64,000 bases of DNA. Origin: Coprinopsis marcescibilis. Its lineage: Eukaryota > Basidiomycota > Agaricomycetes > Agaricales > Psathyrellaceae. This document shows, in pieces, positions 1 through 10,813 of this stretch. The position numbers and the translations under genes are program-made. Position 1 is the first letter of the stretch. Each line of letters starts with the position of its first letter. The DNA is taken from contig ML210214.1 in assembly GCA_004369085.1 (NCBI GenBank), positions 1 to 64,000 on the forward strand. Reading direction: 5' to 3'. A model generated the notes under the pieces. The model saw only the letters and a list, made by a program, of their open reading frames with translations, searched no databases and had not been told where the DNA came from.

Positions 1-39
1 TATTTACGGAAGTCCCCTCCTGAACCCATACCCCGTGAA

Positions 40-77
40 ATCCCATAACCTTGGGCTTCCCCCAACCGTTATGGGAT
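40..77. repeat. Imperfect inverted repeat
   Basis: The arm ATCCCATAAC plus CTTGGG (40-55) is mirrored by CCCAA, CC and GTTATGGGAT (61-77), with a loop of about five bases. It could form a hairpin of about 15 bp with a small bulge. No gene ends or starts nearby, so no function is assigned. Confidence 0.6.
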
Positions 78-872
78 AAGACGGTGTCGACTGTAGAGGT
101 GAAGAGTGGCAAGTTTGACAACTACCAGGGGTGATAGGAGCTGGGATAGTGACATGTACATAAAAGTGCTTGTGGCACCCACAGGCTAAATCATCAGTCA
201 CGCGTTCGTTTACGAGAACGCTTGAAAGAGTCATGCCAGCCCCCCGCATTTTATTCGGCTACGGAGGCATTTCACCACTTGACCATGCAAACGTCACAGT
301 AGGTGCTGTGACGGGCTGAGAGCTTACCCTGGCCTATGGACTGTGCACGTTTACGTTTCGTTTCGGCGGGATAGCATGAGGGGAGTTGTAAGCAAACTGG
401 TAAGCCAGTTTGCGAGTATTTACCTTTACCTGGGTGGAACTTGATGTCTCCACTGCAAAAGGCGAAGAAGCAGCTGGGGCAGTTCTGGATTGGGATTCTC
501 AGTCCCATGTTGGTCAGAAGAGCGAGATTCAGCGGAGGGAGTTCGGGAATGTTTTCAGGAGGTAACCGGCCGTATCTGTAGCTGCGGTCTGTTGTGCATT
601 GAGTGGCGGGACTCGAATGGCCACTGGGAGGGGAGAAAATGCAACCGTATCATAGGAAACGCTTTAACAGCATTTGGGTATCCAAATCGTTATGAGGGTT
701 GTCGTGGGATTAACCGCGTTAAGGGATCTTTGGAGAAGAAGGGTGTGTTATTGAGACCGAGTCATTGGAGGTAGAATCGAGTGGTGAAAAATGATTACAT
801 ATTCTATCAAGCACGAGTCACAAGGAGTGGGCGGGGCATTGGGAAGATGATGAACAAGAGATGGCGAAGAAT

Positions 873-968
873 GCAGGCGGGACAGAGTCATTACCAGGCT
901 CGATGCAGGCGGGGCAGAGTCATTACCAGGCTCGATGCAGGCGGGACAGAGTCATTACCAGGCTCGAT
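873..968. repeat. Tandem repeat, 3 x 32 bp
   Basis: Three head-to-tail copies of a 32-bp unit beginning GCAGGCGGGACAGAGTCATT lie at 873-904, 905-936 and 937-968. The middle copy has one substitution (GGGGC for GGGAC). The unit length is not a multiple of three, and no supported gene crosses it, so it is a non-coding minisatellite. Confidence 0.9.
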
Positions 969-1536
969 GCGTGAGAGCCAGAGCCATAACCGGAGCTCAA
1001 ACAAAAAGTCGGCCGGATCTGTAGGCTGTGTCGGAGAGAATGGCCGAATGCGGAGGAGGGCCGGAGTGAGTCAGTGTGTTTGGCGGTGTTAGGGCCGGGG
1101 GGAAACAGCTGGTGTGACTCGGGTGGAGTGGGTAGAGCGACAGACAGACGATATAACGCAGAGTCAAACATCCAGTCCCGCCCTCCCGACGCACCCAGCC
1201 CAGCAGCCAGCCCCAGACTCCCTCCTCGCCCTCACAAAGTCTCTGGTCATCAGCAGACTTTGTGACCCCGGATCAGCCATAGTCTAGAAGACTTGGCCAG
1301 TCCGTCTCGCTAGCAGCTACGATGTATTCGCAAACCAACCCCCGAAGCCTCCATCACACCAAATCCACCTTTGCTATCTCTTCTGTTTCTGAACCTATCT
1401 CCTCTGTCACCCAAAAGTCTGATGAATCTGCACGCCTTTAAATTCTGAATTCTGTTCGTCGTAATCCCAACTCTTAGCCAACAGCAAACCCCCCCACTTA
1501 ATCTTCAACCCATAACATAATCCCGCCCTCCGCCCA

Positions 1537-3342
1537 ATGCACAATTTCACCCACACTCTTGCGCACAGGGCGCCTCCGGTTTCCCGCTCCAGGGGCCGGT
1601 GGCAGCCCTACTGCGCACTCCAACCAGCTTCCTCCTTTTCTTCATCAAGCTCTTCCTCGTCAGCGAGATCATCTCCAGCTCCATATTTAAACACCCCAGC
1701 AACATCAGTATCCCAGTCTCCAGCTCACAGAACCCCTGCATGCGACCCAGAACTCTCCCGCAACATCCCAGCCGCCGCCTCCCAGTCCAAGGACTCGTGT
1801 GGAAACAAGGCAAAGTTCGCCCTCAGTCTCGTTGGTGAGTCTCATTCTTAGCACCCCCAGCCTCAAAAGGCCCCCCAGCTTAATATCGGAATCGACACAG
1901 ACCAATCAGTGAAGACTTTGTGCGATATATGGCGCCCGCAGGATATTCCTGCCGTTTTCAACACCCAGTACAGTCCCCACGATTTTATCGGAACCTCCAA
2001 ACTGCATCTGCAGCACAATCTTGCCGCTACCGCGACTTTGCCCGCCTTTGCCAGTACCTCAAAGACCCAGATTCCCACGACCCCTATTCTGGTCCAACCG
2101 GGAAACGATGATTCTCGATCCCCGATGGTGCCCATAAAGGGCTTCGTCCACGAAGTTCTTCGACGATCGAGGACCTCGGGTGGTGTACTCCAGACTGCAT
2201 TGTGCTATCTGGAAGCCATTCGTCCCAAGCTCCCAGAGATCCTCGAGCGCGAAAGACAGGGTCTCGGAAGCTCCGAACCAATCCCAACTAGTTCAATTGA
2301 GCCAGCAACGGAAGCTGATCTGAAAAGAGACGCAGAGCTGGCTCAACTTGAATATCAATGCTGCCGTTCCCAGGAAACTACTCCAGACGATTGCCAGATG
2401 GCGACTGTAAAGGTTGTTGACGATCCCTCCAGTGTGTCTGCCGCATCATCCCCCATTTCGGTACCGGATGCCCCTGTACCGGAAGGCGCCCCACCAAAGA
2501 AGCCCACGCCACCTCTCGAGCCCTTGCCGCCCCTTCCCTCTCCGTTGCTTTGTCCGCGTCGCGCCTTTCTGGCTGCACTGATCCTAGCATCAAAGTTCAC
2601 GCAGGACAAATGCTACTCGAACAGGGCTTGGGCAAAGTTGTCTGGTCTCCCACCGCGGGAGATCGGCCGATGTGAGCGCGCTCTTGGTGCAGCACTTGAA
2701 TGGCGTCTCTGGGTCGGTAAGGCTCCCGTTCCACCCACTGTCGCGCCCACTACCAGGCCTGTCGCTCGCACACAAAGCGAGCCTTCTCTCTTTGCCGCCG
2801 CATCGAGAACATCAGAGCCCCCTGTCGGAGAATCTTCCACTAGAGTACTCAAGAGAGCATCTACGCTTCCTTCAGACGCTTTCGCAGACTTCATTCAGGT
2901 GAGATTCTTTGCTTGTATGATCACCACACTCGCTAACAGCACAACATAGCCTACACATTCTGTCAACAACAGTCCACTGACTGATGTCCCTGGATTGAGC
3001 TATTCACCCTCGTCGACAGAGTCGTCATCGACTGGAGATCGCACCATTCAGATGACTGTCTTTTTCGACGACAACATGGCGCCGCCAACCGACTCGACCC
3101 AGGTGTGGCCTTGGACAGAATCTGACGTCAGCTTTGACGGCACGAACTCGTCCCCGGTTGCGAAGATCAATGGTAAGCTTTTGACAGGTAACGGATTGTC
3201 CGGATTCCAAGAAAAGTCGACCACTCTGTGGACCACGTCCGCTTCATTTGGCTCGGTCGAATCTCTGTTGCCTCCGTCGAGTTACCAGCATAATCATGTC
3301 TACGTTGTGGATCCGCCGAGTGCGCACAGTGCCTTTGGTTAA
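1537..3342 (+). CDS. Pho85-type (Pcl1/2-like) cyclin
   Basis: This is probably a cyclin partner of a Pho85/Cdk5-class kinase, acting in cell-cycle or polarity control. Three exons are inferred: 1537-1834, 1901-2898 and 2950-3342 (562 aa), with phase-matched introns of 66 and 51 nt. The 66-nt intron removes an in-frame TAG at 1849-1851. The first part of the cyclin box lies near residues 177-205 (FVHEVLRRSRTSGG). The second part, near 328-365, contains LASKFTQDKCYSNRAWAKL, which is the hallmark of the Pcl family. The two halves are separated by about 100 residues rich in Pro and Ser. The N-terminus (residues 1-100) is a Ser-rich low-complexity region, and the exact start Met is less certain than the body. 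The C-terminal third is Ser/Thr-rich without a domain. The family assignment is strong; which Pcl member it corresponds to is not settled. Confidence 0.85.
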
Positions 3343-3795
3343 CCTTGGTCGCATGCCGTGGTATTCTCTGAGCCCCCTCTGATATTTATGTTGCTCCTTC
3401 ATCTCTATTTCTCTCTCACTCTCTCGCCTGGCTTGTAAATGCTTGTATTCTTTCCTTTTTGTGATATCTTTCTTACTCTTTGCAGTAGCTCGAGAAACCC
3501 CTTACAATACAAAACGACAGATTCAGACCTTTTCTTCTTTTTTTCTTTTCTCTTGCTTCTGCTCTCCTTCTTTCAAATACAAGTGCATTGATGTACATTA
3601 CTGTACGGATGGGCGTGGACTATATCTCTCTCTCGACTCACTCGCTGCCTCGTCGAATGTATGTTTCACTTTGCATTACTGGTGTAGTGTATTCTTGGAA
3701 TATATGCGCGGTTATACACACAGCGGGAATGCGATCGTAAAATGGAAATTAATGTGAGTGAATACACGATACATTCTGTTTCTTATCCCTCATCT
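3343..3795. other. 3' region of the cyclin gene and convergent spacer
   Basis: The sequence is T-rich, with pyrimidine runs around 3400-3580, as expected of a 3' UTR. It separates the cyclin stop from the stop of the minus-strand gene at 3796. The open frame at 3443-3757 is low-complexity Phe/Ser-rich sequence and is not supported as a gene. Confidence 0.4.
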
Positions 3796-4649
3796 TTACT
3801 CGTGGAAGAATTCTAGAGGCTTCTCGTCAGTTTGGATTGCTCGCCATGTTGTGGGACGGCCATCAGCATCGGGGGACCCCTCGTCAGTGAAGAGCGAGTG
3901 AAAGATGACATCTTCGGTTCCCTGATAAAAAAAGCAAACCGCTGAGTACAACCCTGAGCAGTAGCTCATCAAATCGACGTACCCTGTTGGGAGGATCGTG
4001 GATGCTGCAAACGGACGTGAGTCGTTTCATTCCATCGTTAAAATCAAGGGATCTTAAAACTTGCCGAACATGAATGAATCCCTCGCCCTCCTCGTCCTGC
4101 ACGGCGGGGATCCTGATTTTTCCGAGGATGATGTTACCGTATGACGTTGTAGCACTTCTTATCTAGACGGGTCGTGGCCCATGGTAAGTCCGAGATCTTT
4201 CGCGTATTCGGTGGACAAAATATTACGCCTCCCAAGACGGATTGGCGTAATAGTAGTGGCGGATGGAAGGATAGATAGGAGAGAGATGAAGATTGCACGC
4301 ACCTCGATGAGGTCCTTCTCGATCGTAAAGTCTACGAGCTGCGCGTTGGTGAGGCGGGTCGCTCTGGACCACATCTTGGGCTCGTGCTTGTCCCAGTGGC
4401 TGCGCGAGCCGAGGATCTCGTTCTTGATCGTGGGCAGGATATTGTTGAACGCCTCGATCCCATTCTCCCTGGGCGCCCGGGGCTCGCTGAACTCGAGAAA
4501 CTCTTTCGAGGCTGCAGATCAAAGACACAGGTTCATCGATAAGGTTGCGAGTGATGCGATTACATCGATCGAATACGCGGACTTGGGCGCACCCCCTCGT
4601 CTTCCAATGCCACGTACGTCGGACAACGTAAAACTTGTCACTTACCCAT
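3796..4649 (-). CDS. Orphan 152-aa protein, five exons
   Basis: I do not recognise the family. The model is 4649-4646 (just ATGG), 4511-4303, 4162-4065, 4004-3983 and 3921-3796, with every junction phase-compatible. The N-terminus reads MASKEFLEFSEPRAPREN. The middle is acidic and charged (a WDKHEPKMW segment near residue 41), and an FIHVR-IHDPPNR segment is followed by GTEDVIFHSLFTDEG. The C-terminus is PLEFFHE. There is no signal peptide or membrane segment, so it is likely soluble. Intron 3 starts with GC (GCAAGT at 4064-4059) rather than GT. The first two introns, 134 and 140 nt, are long for this window. The frame stays open and compositionally normal through five exons, which supports a real gene. 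It is convergent with the cyclin gene. Confidence 0.6.
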
Positions 4650-5578
4650 TATTAGGATGGAAACGGGAAAGCTGTGGGGTGGTTGGTAGGAGCGGTGAGG
4701 CGGTGGCGGTCGCGATTGTTTGAAAAGCCCTCCAAGATCCCAGATGTTTGTTCTTGCCTGGATCGACTGATTTCGCGTTCCGCCGCGCCACCCCTAACAA
4801 AGAGGCGGTAGTAGTAGTAGTTGTAGTGAATTTACTTCCCGTTAGGCATTCTTCTAACGATCAGATGGCTAGCGGTGATTTGATTTGTTGTAGAGGCTTA
4901 GTGCTTGAACAGAAACAAATAATCCGATTCACAGCGTGGCGTAAACCATCCAACTTTCGTTTCAACTTGCAAGTCCTGTTCAACGGACGATCACGCAGAT
5001 AAGCGTGAGAGAGCAGAGCACTGGGCGCGGCGGTGCGTTGATGCGACTCGACTCGGACAGGGGCCAGCACTCCTGGGCGCTAAATCTCTGATGAACAGGT
5101 TTTACCGAAATGCCCAGCGCTAGCGAGATGTAGTTGAGATCTGACAGCACCAGCAAACTCCTTGTACCGCTTTGCTCCTTCAGAAACGCACCCAAATTTC
5201 AATGGCCTTGCCTAAAGACCCCTTGGAGCATGACGCCCGTGGTTGACATGGCTATAGCCGAGTGGCATCAGGGTTGACGTACGTTGGACGTAAACTGGCA
5301 CGAACTACGGGGGGCTTTCCTGATTTAGTTCGGCACAGCGGGAATTAAGAGCTTGGACCTAGGGCTGGGGGATATTAATAGATGGGGGGACACATGACAG
5401 AGTCCCAGCGGTCGGAAAGGGTTGGAAACCCAGTCGCAGGATGCCTGTTCGTTTGCCTTTGGTGCACGCGATTGCTCAAGTTCCCGGTACAAACGCATAT
5501 AAATATATTTGGATATGGATATGTGTCAAGATGTAAAAAGTGGTCAACGGCCATGAGCGATAGTTATAATTAATGTAT
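4650..5578. other. Intergenic region, no gene seen
   Basis: This is the upstream side of the orphan gene (start 4649) and the downstream side of the Zn2Cys6 gene (stop 5579). The part next to 4650 reads on the minus strand as a C-rich, CACC-containing leader. Around 4805-4830 there is a short GTA-type microsatellite (gtagtagtagtag). Nothing else is supported. Confidence 0.4.
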
Positions 5579-6925
5579 TCAAGTCAAGTTGCGAGTCCGG
5601 ACCACAAGCGTAAAATCGGAATTGGACGTCACACCGGGTCGTTCAGTTCTTATCCAAAGCTGTGGAAAGTCTGGTGATGGGGATGGATTGTTCTTTCCGG
5701 GACGGTTGGCTGGTTGGGGCGATAAGAGCTGCGTCAGAAAAGGGAGCAATACGCAGCGGGAGGGGTGTGAAAGGACTCACATATGAATCAAGGGAAGTTG
5801 GCGAACTGTGCCAATGCGAAAGAGAGCTGCTGTGGTCCATATACGATCGGCGGGAGCCCGTTGACGATGAAAGCCTCGAACAATGCGGTGTGCTCGTGCT
5901 AGAGGTCCCGTGCTCGTATCGGGGGTGGTAAACCTCGAGGGCCTCATGAGAACTCCTTACTGGGGAGTATGAAGTGCTGAATGGCGTTCTTTCCGAGTAT
6001 TCATACCTTGATGAACTATCGTCGGCGAACGAACTGGATTTCAAGCGCGCAATACTTACTTTGAGAGGTTGAAAGACTCTGGCTCCGGCTTTACTGGCTC
6101 ATTGCAAAGTGGCTGGTAGAGAAAGCCCCGACTCTGACTTGGGACGTAGGAACTGTGGAGCTAAATGAGTCAGCGAAGCAGACGAGAAGAGGAACGGCGC
6201 ACGGTGAAGCAAATCTTGACTCGTCGTCATCCGCTTTTATCTCTGCGTCTGAGTAGAAGCGCGGCCTGCTGCATACGCGATGACATTGTGAGCAAAGGGC
6301 TGTAGCCTGGAGAACCTCGAGAGTAGCGAACCTTGACCGAATCGTCGGCGACGGAGTATATAGTGACTGTGGAGAATTCTTTGAATTTTGTGGAGACGGG
6401 TGTCGTGAGGATGGAGCGGATGACCCAGACGAGTACGGTCCCGAGGGCGTGTTTGAAGGCGAGGGTAAGGGCGACGCATGCGTTCTCTTCTTCAGAGTAT
6501 TCAAGTCCGGCCATGTGCACTGTTGGCGGGGTCTGGTCAGAGGATGGAACGGCGTTAATGTAGGTGGTCCTCACATCTTTATTTCCAAGTCGACAGCGAT
6601 TGCAGTCCGGCTTGATTTCATCGCACTAGAAGACACATTGTTGGCGGGCGTCCTTGGAAGCGACGTCAGACGTACCTTGACTTTCTTTATCCGACAGGTT
6701 ATGCATCCGGTTTTGCTGCGTGTATATTTAGGCCGTTTCCTGGATCCTTCGTCTTGCTCCTCGGTTAAAGAGACGGTGTGGATGTTTTGAGGTCGGGTCG
6801 GATGGGACGGTGACTTGTGAGCAGTATTGACTGGCGGTAAATAGGTCGCGGAGCTACTAGAGTTGACACACAGCGTTCAGCATCATGTTCGAAGGAGTAA
6901 TCGCAGAGGCCACTTACTAGGACAT
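5579..6925 (-). CDS. Zn(II)2Cys6 fungal transcription factor, short form
   Basis: This is a nuclear DNA-binding regulator. Eight exons are inferred: 6925-6918, 6856-6676, 6625-6575, 6519-6332, 6268-6203, 6152-6060, 6015-5781 and 5728-5579. All phases agree, giving about 323 aa. The zinc cluster spans residues 45-81. It is assembled from three exons as TGCITCRIKKVK, CDEIKPDCNRCRLGNKD and CTWPD, and it has all six cysteines (C-x2-C-x6-C-x6-C-x2-C-x6-C). The sixth Cys is the first codon after an intron, so unspliced reading loses it. After the cluster the protein is Ser/Pro/Tyr-rich low complexity, with no sign of the usual fungal-specific middle homology domain. Targets cannot be inferred. The zinc cluster is certain; the most distal exons are less so. 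Confidence 0.85.
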
Positions 6926-8945
6926 GTTTGACTGGCGGTAAGACCAAGGGACACCATGTTTCTGAGATAGTTTATATAAACGTTGCCAGGAGGCGTGGTT
7001 GGAAAATCGAGCCTGCCAAGACACCGTCAGTCATCTTTCAGCGGTGAATCACGGATGGGGATCTAGGGTCACTTTTAAATCGGAATCTCCGAAGAGGTGG
7101 TTACTGCCACCTCTGAGTGGCTCTGTTGAGAGGACGCCCACCTGGTCTGCCTATGGTATGAAGAGGCGAGTGAACCTTTAGAGACTCTCCAATCCTCGGC
7201 CTGCCCTTATTTCTTTATATTGCGCTCAAGACTGTCGTAGTATCTATTATGTCTGTGAAAGTGGTGGCCACACCTAACAAACTTCAAGCAAGTTAAATCA
7301 GCAGATCCAGTCGCGAAGAAACTCGAAGCATGGCAGTAACTCTATCGATATTTACTCCAAAGCCCTTCGTTCGCCCCCACGACAACGGCAGGTCGGAACG
7401 TGTTTCAGGGCTACAACCAGCAGACATACCCTCCACTATTTGAGCGCAAATTTACTGAAAATGTCTGACATCTGAATGTTACCAGCCGTAACGGGTCCTT
7501 CACGGTTTTAATCACTCGAATCAGGTTCTTTCAAACACGATGCTGACGCATGTTGGTGCGAGTGCCATGAAGTTTTCAACATAAGTCGATTTGTATGAAA
7601 ATGTGCAAGACCTAATCAGATCTTTGAAGGTCTAGAAACCCTTCGCCCGGATTCAGCGCGCATTGCACAGATTGGGATTAGATTTGAACCTTACTGAGGG
7701 ACTCCTGCGCACTACCCGCACACCTGCCCAATCCGTTCCAATCAAGCCGTATCAAAGCCGTCGTAAAATGAAGATTGACTATTTCATGTTCGTCCATGCC
7801 ATCATTGGGGTGCAGCAAGGATAAGGGGGAGGAAGACAGGCGCGGACAGCGGACATCGTGTTCAACGCGTGACCAGTGGACTTGTCTCGAATGTGCTGGA
7901 GTGCTTCACCATCTTTTCAACTGTCAGCGGGCTCTGTCGCATTCATATTATTCTATGGAAATGCCGGGGACTTTGGCTGGGATCCAAGTCTATAATAGGG
8001 TCTCATTTTACCGGCATTTCAGCCGGGAACCCTGAAAGAGATTCCGGCAACTCACAATCATAAGGGTAGAACTTTGGAAGTTGAAAATATTTGGTGTCCA
8101 AGTGCTTTACAGCTCCGCTGATCCATCACTAGTACTATTCCTGGCTATGACATGCGATAGATAACGTCTCCTTGCGCACGTTCTATTGCATGATACGGAA
8201 AGACCCAGTGATGGCAAAACGCCTCGTTTCTCGTGATTTACGTCAAGATATCGCCCCCTCTCATGCTGCTCAAGTGCTTTTGACCAAAGAACCCTAGAGT
8301 TTATTCATATTGATAATTACGTCGGCGAACTAGGGTGCATACAAGTCCGAAATATCGGCTCAGCGGCTGTTCAAAACCCTAAAACCATGTACAAGTGGCA
8401 GCTGACCCTTTCCTTAATAACCGATTGGAAACGCTGGCGCCTCAACAACGTTGTGTATGTGATTGATCGACAAGTTCCGAGTCCCCTAAATCCGAAATTT
8501 GCAACACATACGTAGAGGGCAAAGGTACCGACATACAGGCGCTTACCCTTGCTTGGCCAAGAGGACAGCGGAGGTAATTCTGGACAATGAGTGTAAATTG
8601 CAAAGATCATTATTTCCAGGTAGATATACAAGCACAACGCGACATTCTACAGTGTATCAAATCGAATACAAGAACAAAAACAACAGCAATAGCAGAATTT
8701 GTATCACAAAAAATAGCAAAAACAACTAGCCATGCGGAACATCGAAAGATGTTCGGGAATAAGCGAACCAGAAAAACGAGAGGTTTAATCCTACTTCCGA
8801 AAGAGGAACAAGTGAGCGAATTGAAACAAGGGAGACGGACCGATAGTATGCAAAGTTATTTCCGACTGACTCATCGTGGGTTGATCATGGTATGTGGAGG
8901 AAGGTGTCCTTGGAAATCAAAGGCAGTGAAAGTTGAAACCATTTC
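6926..8945. other. 2-kb intergenic region, no gene seen
   Basis: This interval carries only short, stop-interrupted frames without recognisable motifs. It holds the promoter side of the Zn2Cys6 gene and the 3' side of the MAPKK gene. The segment 8600-8750 is A-rich on the plus strand. I saw no transposon ends, long repeat or RNA gene. Confidence 0.4.
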
Positions 8946-10476
8946 CTAAGACTCTTCCCTGGATTTCCTGGGTCTTGCCCATCCCCAAACTTGGGCAATC
9001 CATCTGCCCATGGTATTCTCGTGCTTCATCATGCTTATGATCCAAGGATGAGCCAGCATGTCCTTGGGGGTTGGCCTCAGATTCGAATCTACAATCAGGC
9101 TACAAAAGCGATCAGCATTAACGGCAGTTTCGAGTGTTGAATCAACGTACGTCTGTTTAATGAAGTCCTTCATCTCATCACTTCTGGATACCCCGGGTTC
9201 ATCTTCGAGCTGAGGAGGCTGTGGAACGGCGTTGATTAGTAGTAATAAAACGAATTGAAGGCGCACTAACATCAGAAGCCGTGATGTGCATCATCAGTTC
9301 TATCGCAGAGAGGTCAGGAGGGAATGGGAAGCGATTCTGGACGAGTTCCAACAAAGTTATGCCGGTGGACCAAACGTCGGAACGAATGGTATATTTCCTT
9401 CCACTGATACGTTCAGGCTGACAGCCACGTTCAGTCAAGAGGTTATCTGGCAGTGGTTAAGAACTTACTGCCATGTAGAAGCTGGTTCCCGTGAATGTTC
9501 CCGCGTTCGAGAGGATCAGTTCTCCGGAGACCCCGAAATCACATAGTTTCACTACTCCTTCTCTAGAGAGCACAATGTTCGAGGGCTTGATGTCTCGATG
9601 AATAGTTTTCATTGAGTGCAGATAAGAAAGACCCTGCAAAACCTGGAGACGGTATTAGAAATGAGGGGCGGATTGTCAGAAAGGTTTGTTACACACCCCT
9701 TCAGCAAGGCGCCCCGCGATCTTCTCCCCAACAAGAGCATTCCTTTCCCTGATCCTCTTTCCAACTGCCTCCAAGCTGCCACCTTCAGCATACTCCATCA
9801 ACACCTTGACCTCACTGGATGACGGGGACATGTATGCTCCGAAGAAAGCGACGATGTTGACGTGCTCCGTTGAGGACATAATGGCCAGCTCCCGAAGCAG
9901 CTGCTGAACGGGTCCTTCGCGTGTTGTTATGGTTTTACGAGCCATCACAGCCCCAGTATTCCTGTCCCTAACCTTGTGCACTGCACCCCCAGCTCCTTCA
10001 CCTAGTCTCGAAAGTTCCTCGAGGTCGTCATCCCCCCATATTTTCCCCGCTGTGACCTTGGGTATGATCGCGCCATCTGATTCTGAATCGCGTAGCGAGA
10101 TTTGCGCGAGAGCCTCGCGAACTCGATCGATCGGCTGCGGTCTTCGAGGACCTTCGGGTAGTGGATGTTCGGTTGTGTTTGGTCGTATAGTCCTTTCCTC
10201 CTCGCCTGGCGACATGTACGATCCGGCCTGTTCGTTTGGACCTCCCGCATATGATTCGAATTTGTTTTCCATTGCGATTCCAAGTTTGAGTATAGGCTTG
10301 AGCGAGGGTCTTCCTGAAGGTGTTGGGGTGGGTGTGATCGACCTAGGGTAATCAGCCACTGGCGGGGAAATGGGGGTAAGATGGCTGCTGGTTGCGAGAG
10401 ATGGCAAAGGCCTCCTGGGACCTGACGGCCCTCGGGGGCCAAGTGGTTTCTGAAGAATCGTAGTTTTTGCCTCCAT
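8946..10476 (-). CDS. MAP kinase kinase, Mkk1/2-like (cell wall integrity)
   Basis: This is a dual-specificity kinase that activates a MAP kinase. Five exons are inferred: 10476-9697, 9642-9469, 9417-9271, 9218-9151 and 9099-8946, giving 440 aa. Residues 1-145 are a Pro/Ser-rich regulatory extension. The kinase domain follows, with a glycine loop (LGEGAGGAV), a catalytic Lys (MARKT), [14 protein letters not shown], and an activation segment with the Ser-x3-Thr phospho-acceptor pair ([18 protein letters not shown], joined across an intron). The C-terminus has a [12 protein letters not shown] motif, and its tail (MGRWIAQVW) resembles that of yeast Mkk1/2. These points favour the Slt2-pathway MAPKK over Ste7 or Pbs2. 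That choice is inferred from memory of the families. The gene is divergent from the orphan gene starting at 10814. Confidence 0.9.
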
Positions 10477-10813
10477 TGTGGTGGTTAGGAACTTGTGAGA
10501 TAATAGAGATGGGTAGAAGTGTGGTTGTGGATAAATGGGGTTACCGACCCAGTGACCGAGCTCAAGAACTGATATCTGTCGAGATCAGACAATACAGGGG
10601 ACGGAATAAGTGAAAAAGAATGGGATAGAGGAAGGACGTTTAGATCTGTGTTCAACCTGTGAATTGCCTGCGATTGCTGTAGACCCCGCAGTCCAACTTT
10701 GCTTGTCCTTGTTGTGCCCATAGCGACCAATTCCGTTCTCTGCCTCCGCTGCTAAGCCTCTTTTCGTCCTCGTCGTCGCCACCGTCCTGTGCATGCCTGC
10801 CTACACCTAGCAT
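10477..10813. promoter_or_regulatory. Shared divergent promoter region
   Basis: About 340 bp separate the start codons of the minus-strand MAPKK (10476) and the plus-strand orphan gene (10814). It must hold both promoters. I could not define individual elements. Confidence 0.5.

Larger units (their letters stand above)
1..1536. other. Non-coding stretch upstream of the cyclin gene
   Basis: No reading frame here shows domain-like sequence or phase-compatible introns. It contains a near-palindrome at 40-77 and a 32-bp tandem repeat at 873-968. From about 1160 onward it becomes strongly C/T-rich, as fungal promoters and 5' leaders often are. This last part is the likely promoter of the cyclin gene that starts at 1537. 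Confidence 0.5.

Noticed and set aside
1849..1851. In-frame stop suggesting a broken cyclin gene
   Set aside because: A phase-neutral 66-nt intron (1835-1900) with good borders removes the stop.
3443..3757. 104-aa plus-strand frame after the cyclin gene
   Set aside because: It is Phe/Ser/Leu-rich sequence produced by a T-rich 3' UTR, with no motif and no splice partners.
4181..4723. 180-aa plus-strand frame over the 152-aa orphan gene
   Set aside because: It is antisense to a spliced gene with better composition and consistent phases, and has no recognisable motif.
6227..6574. 115-aa minus-strand frame that looks like a membrane protein (ACVALTLAFKHALG)
   Set aside because: It reads the Ser/Pro-rich part of the Zn2Cys6 gene in the wrong frame; splicing at 6574-6520 restores the sixth zinc-cluster Cys.
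9929..10351. 140-aa plus-strand frame opposite the MAPKK
   Set aside because: It is a shadow of the kinase exon on the other strand.
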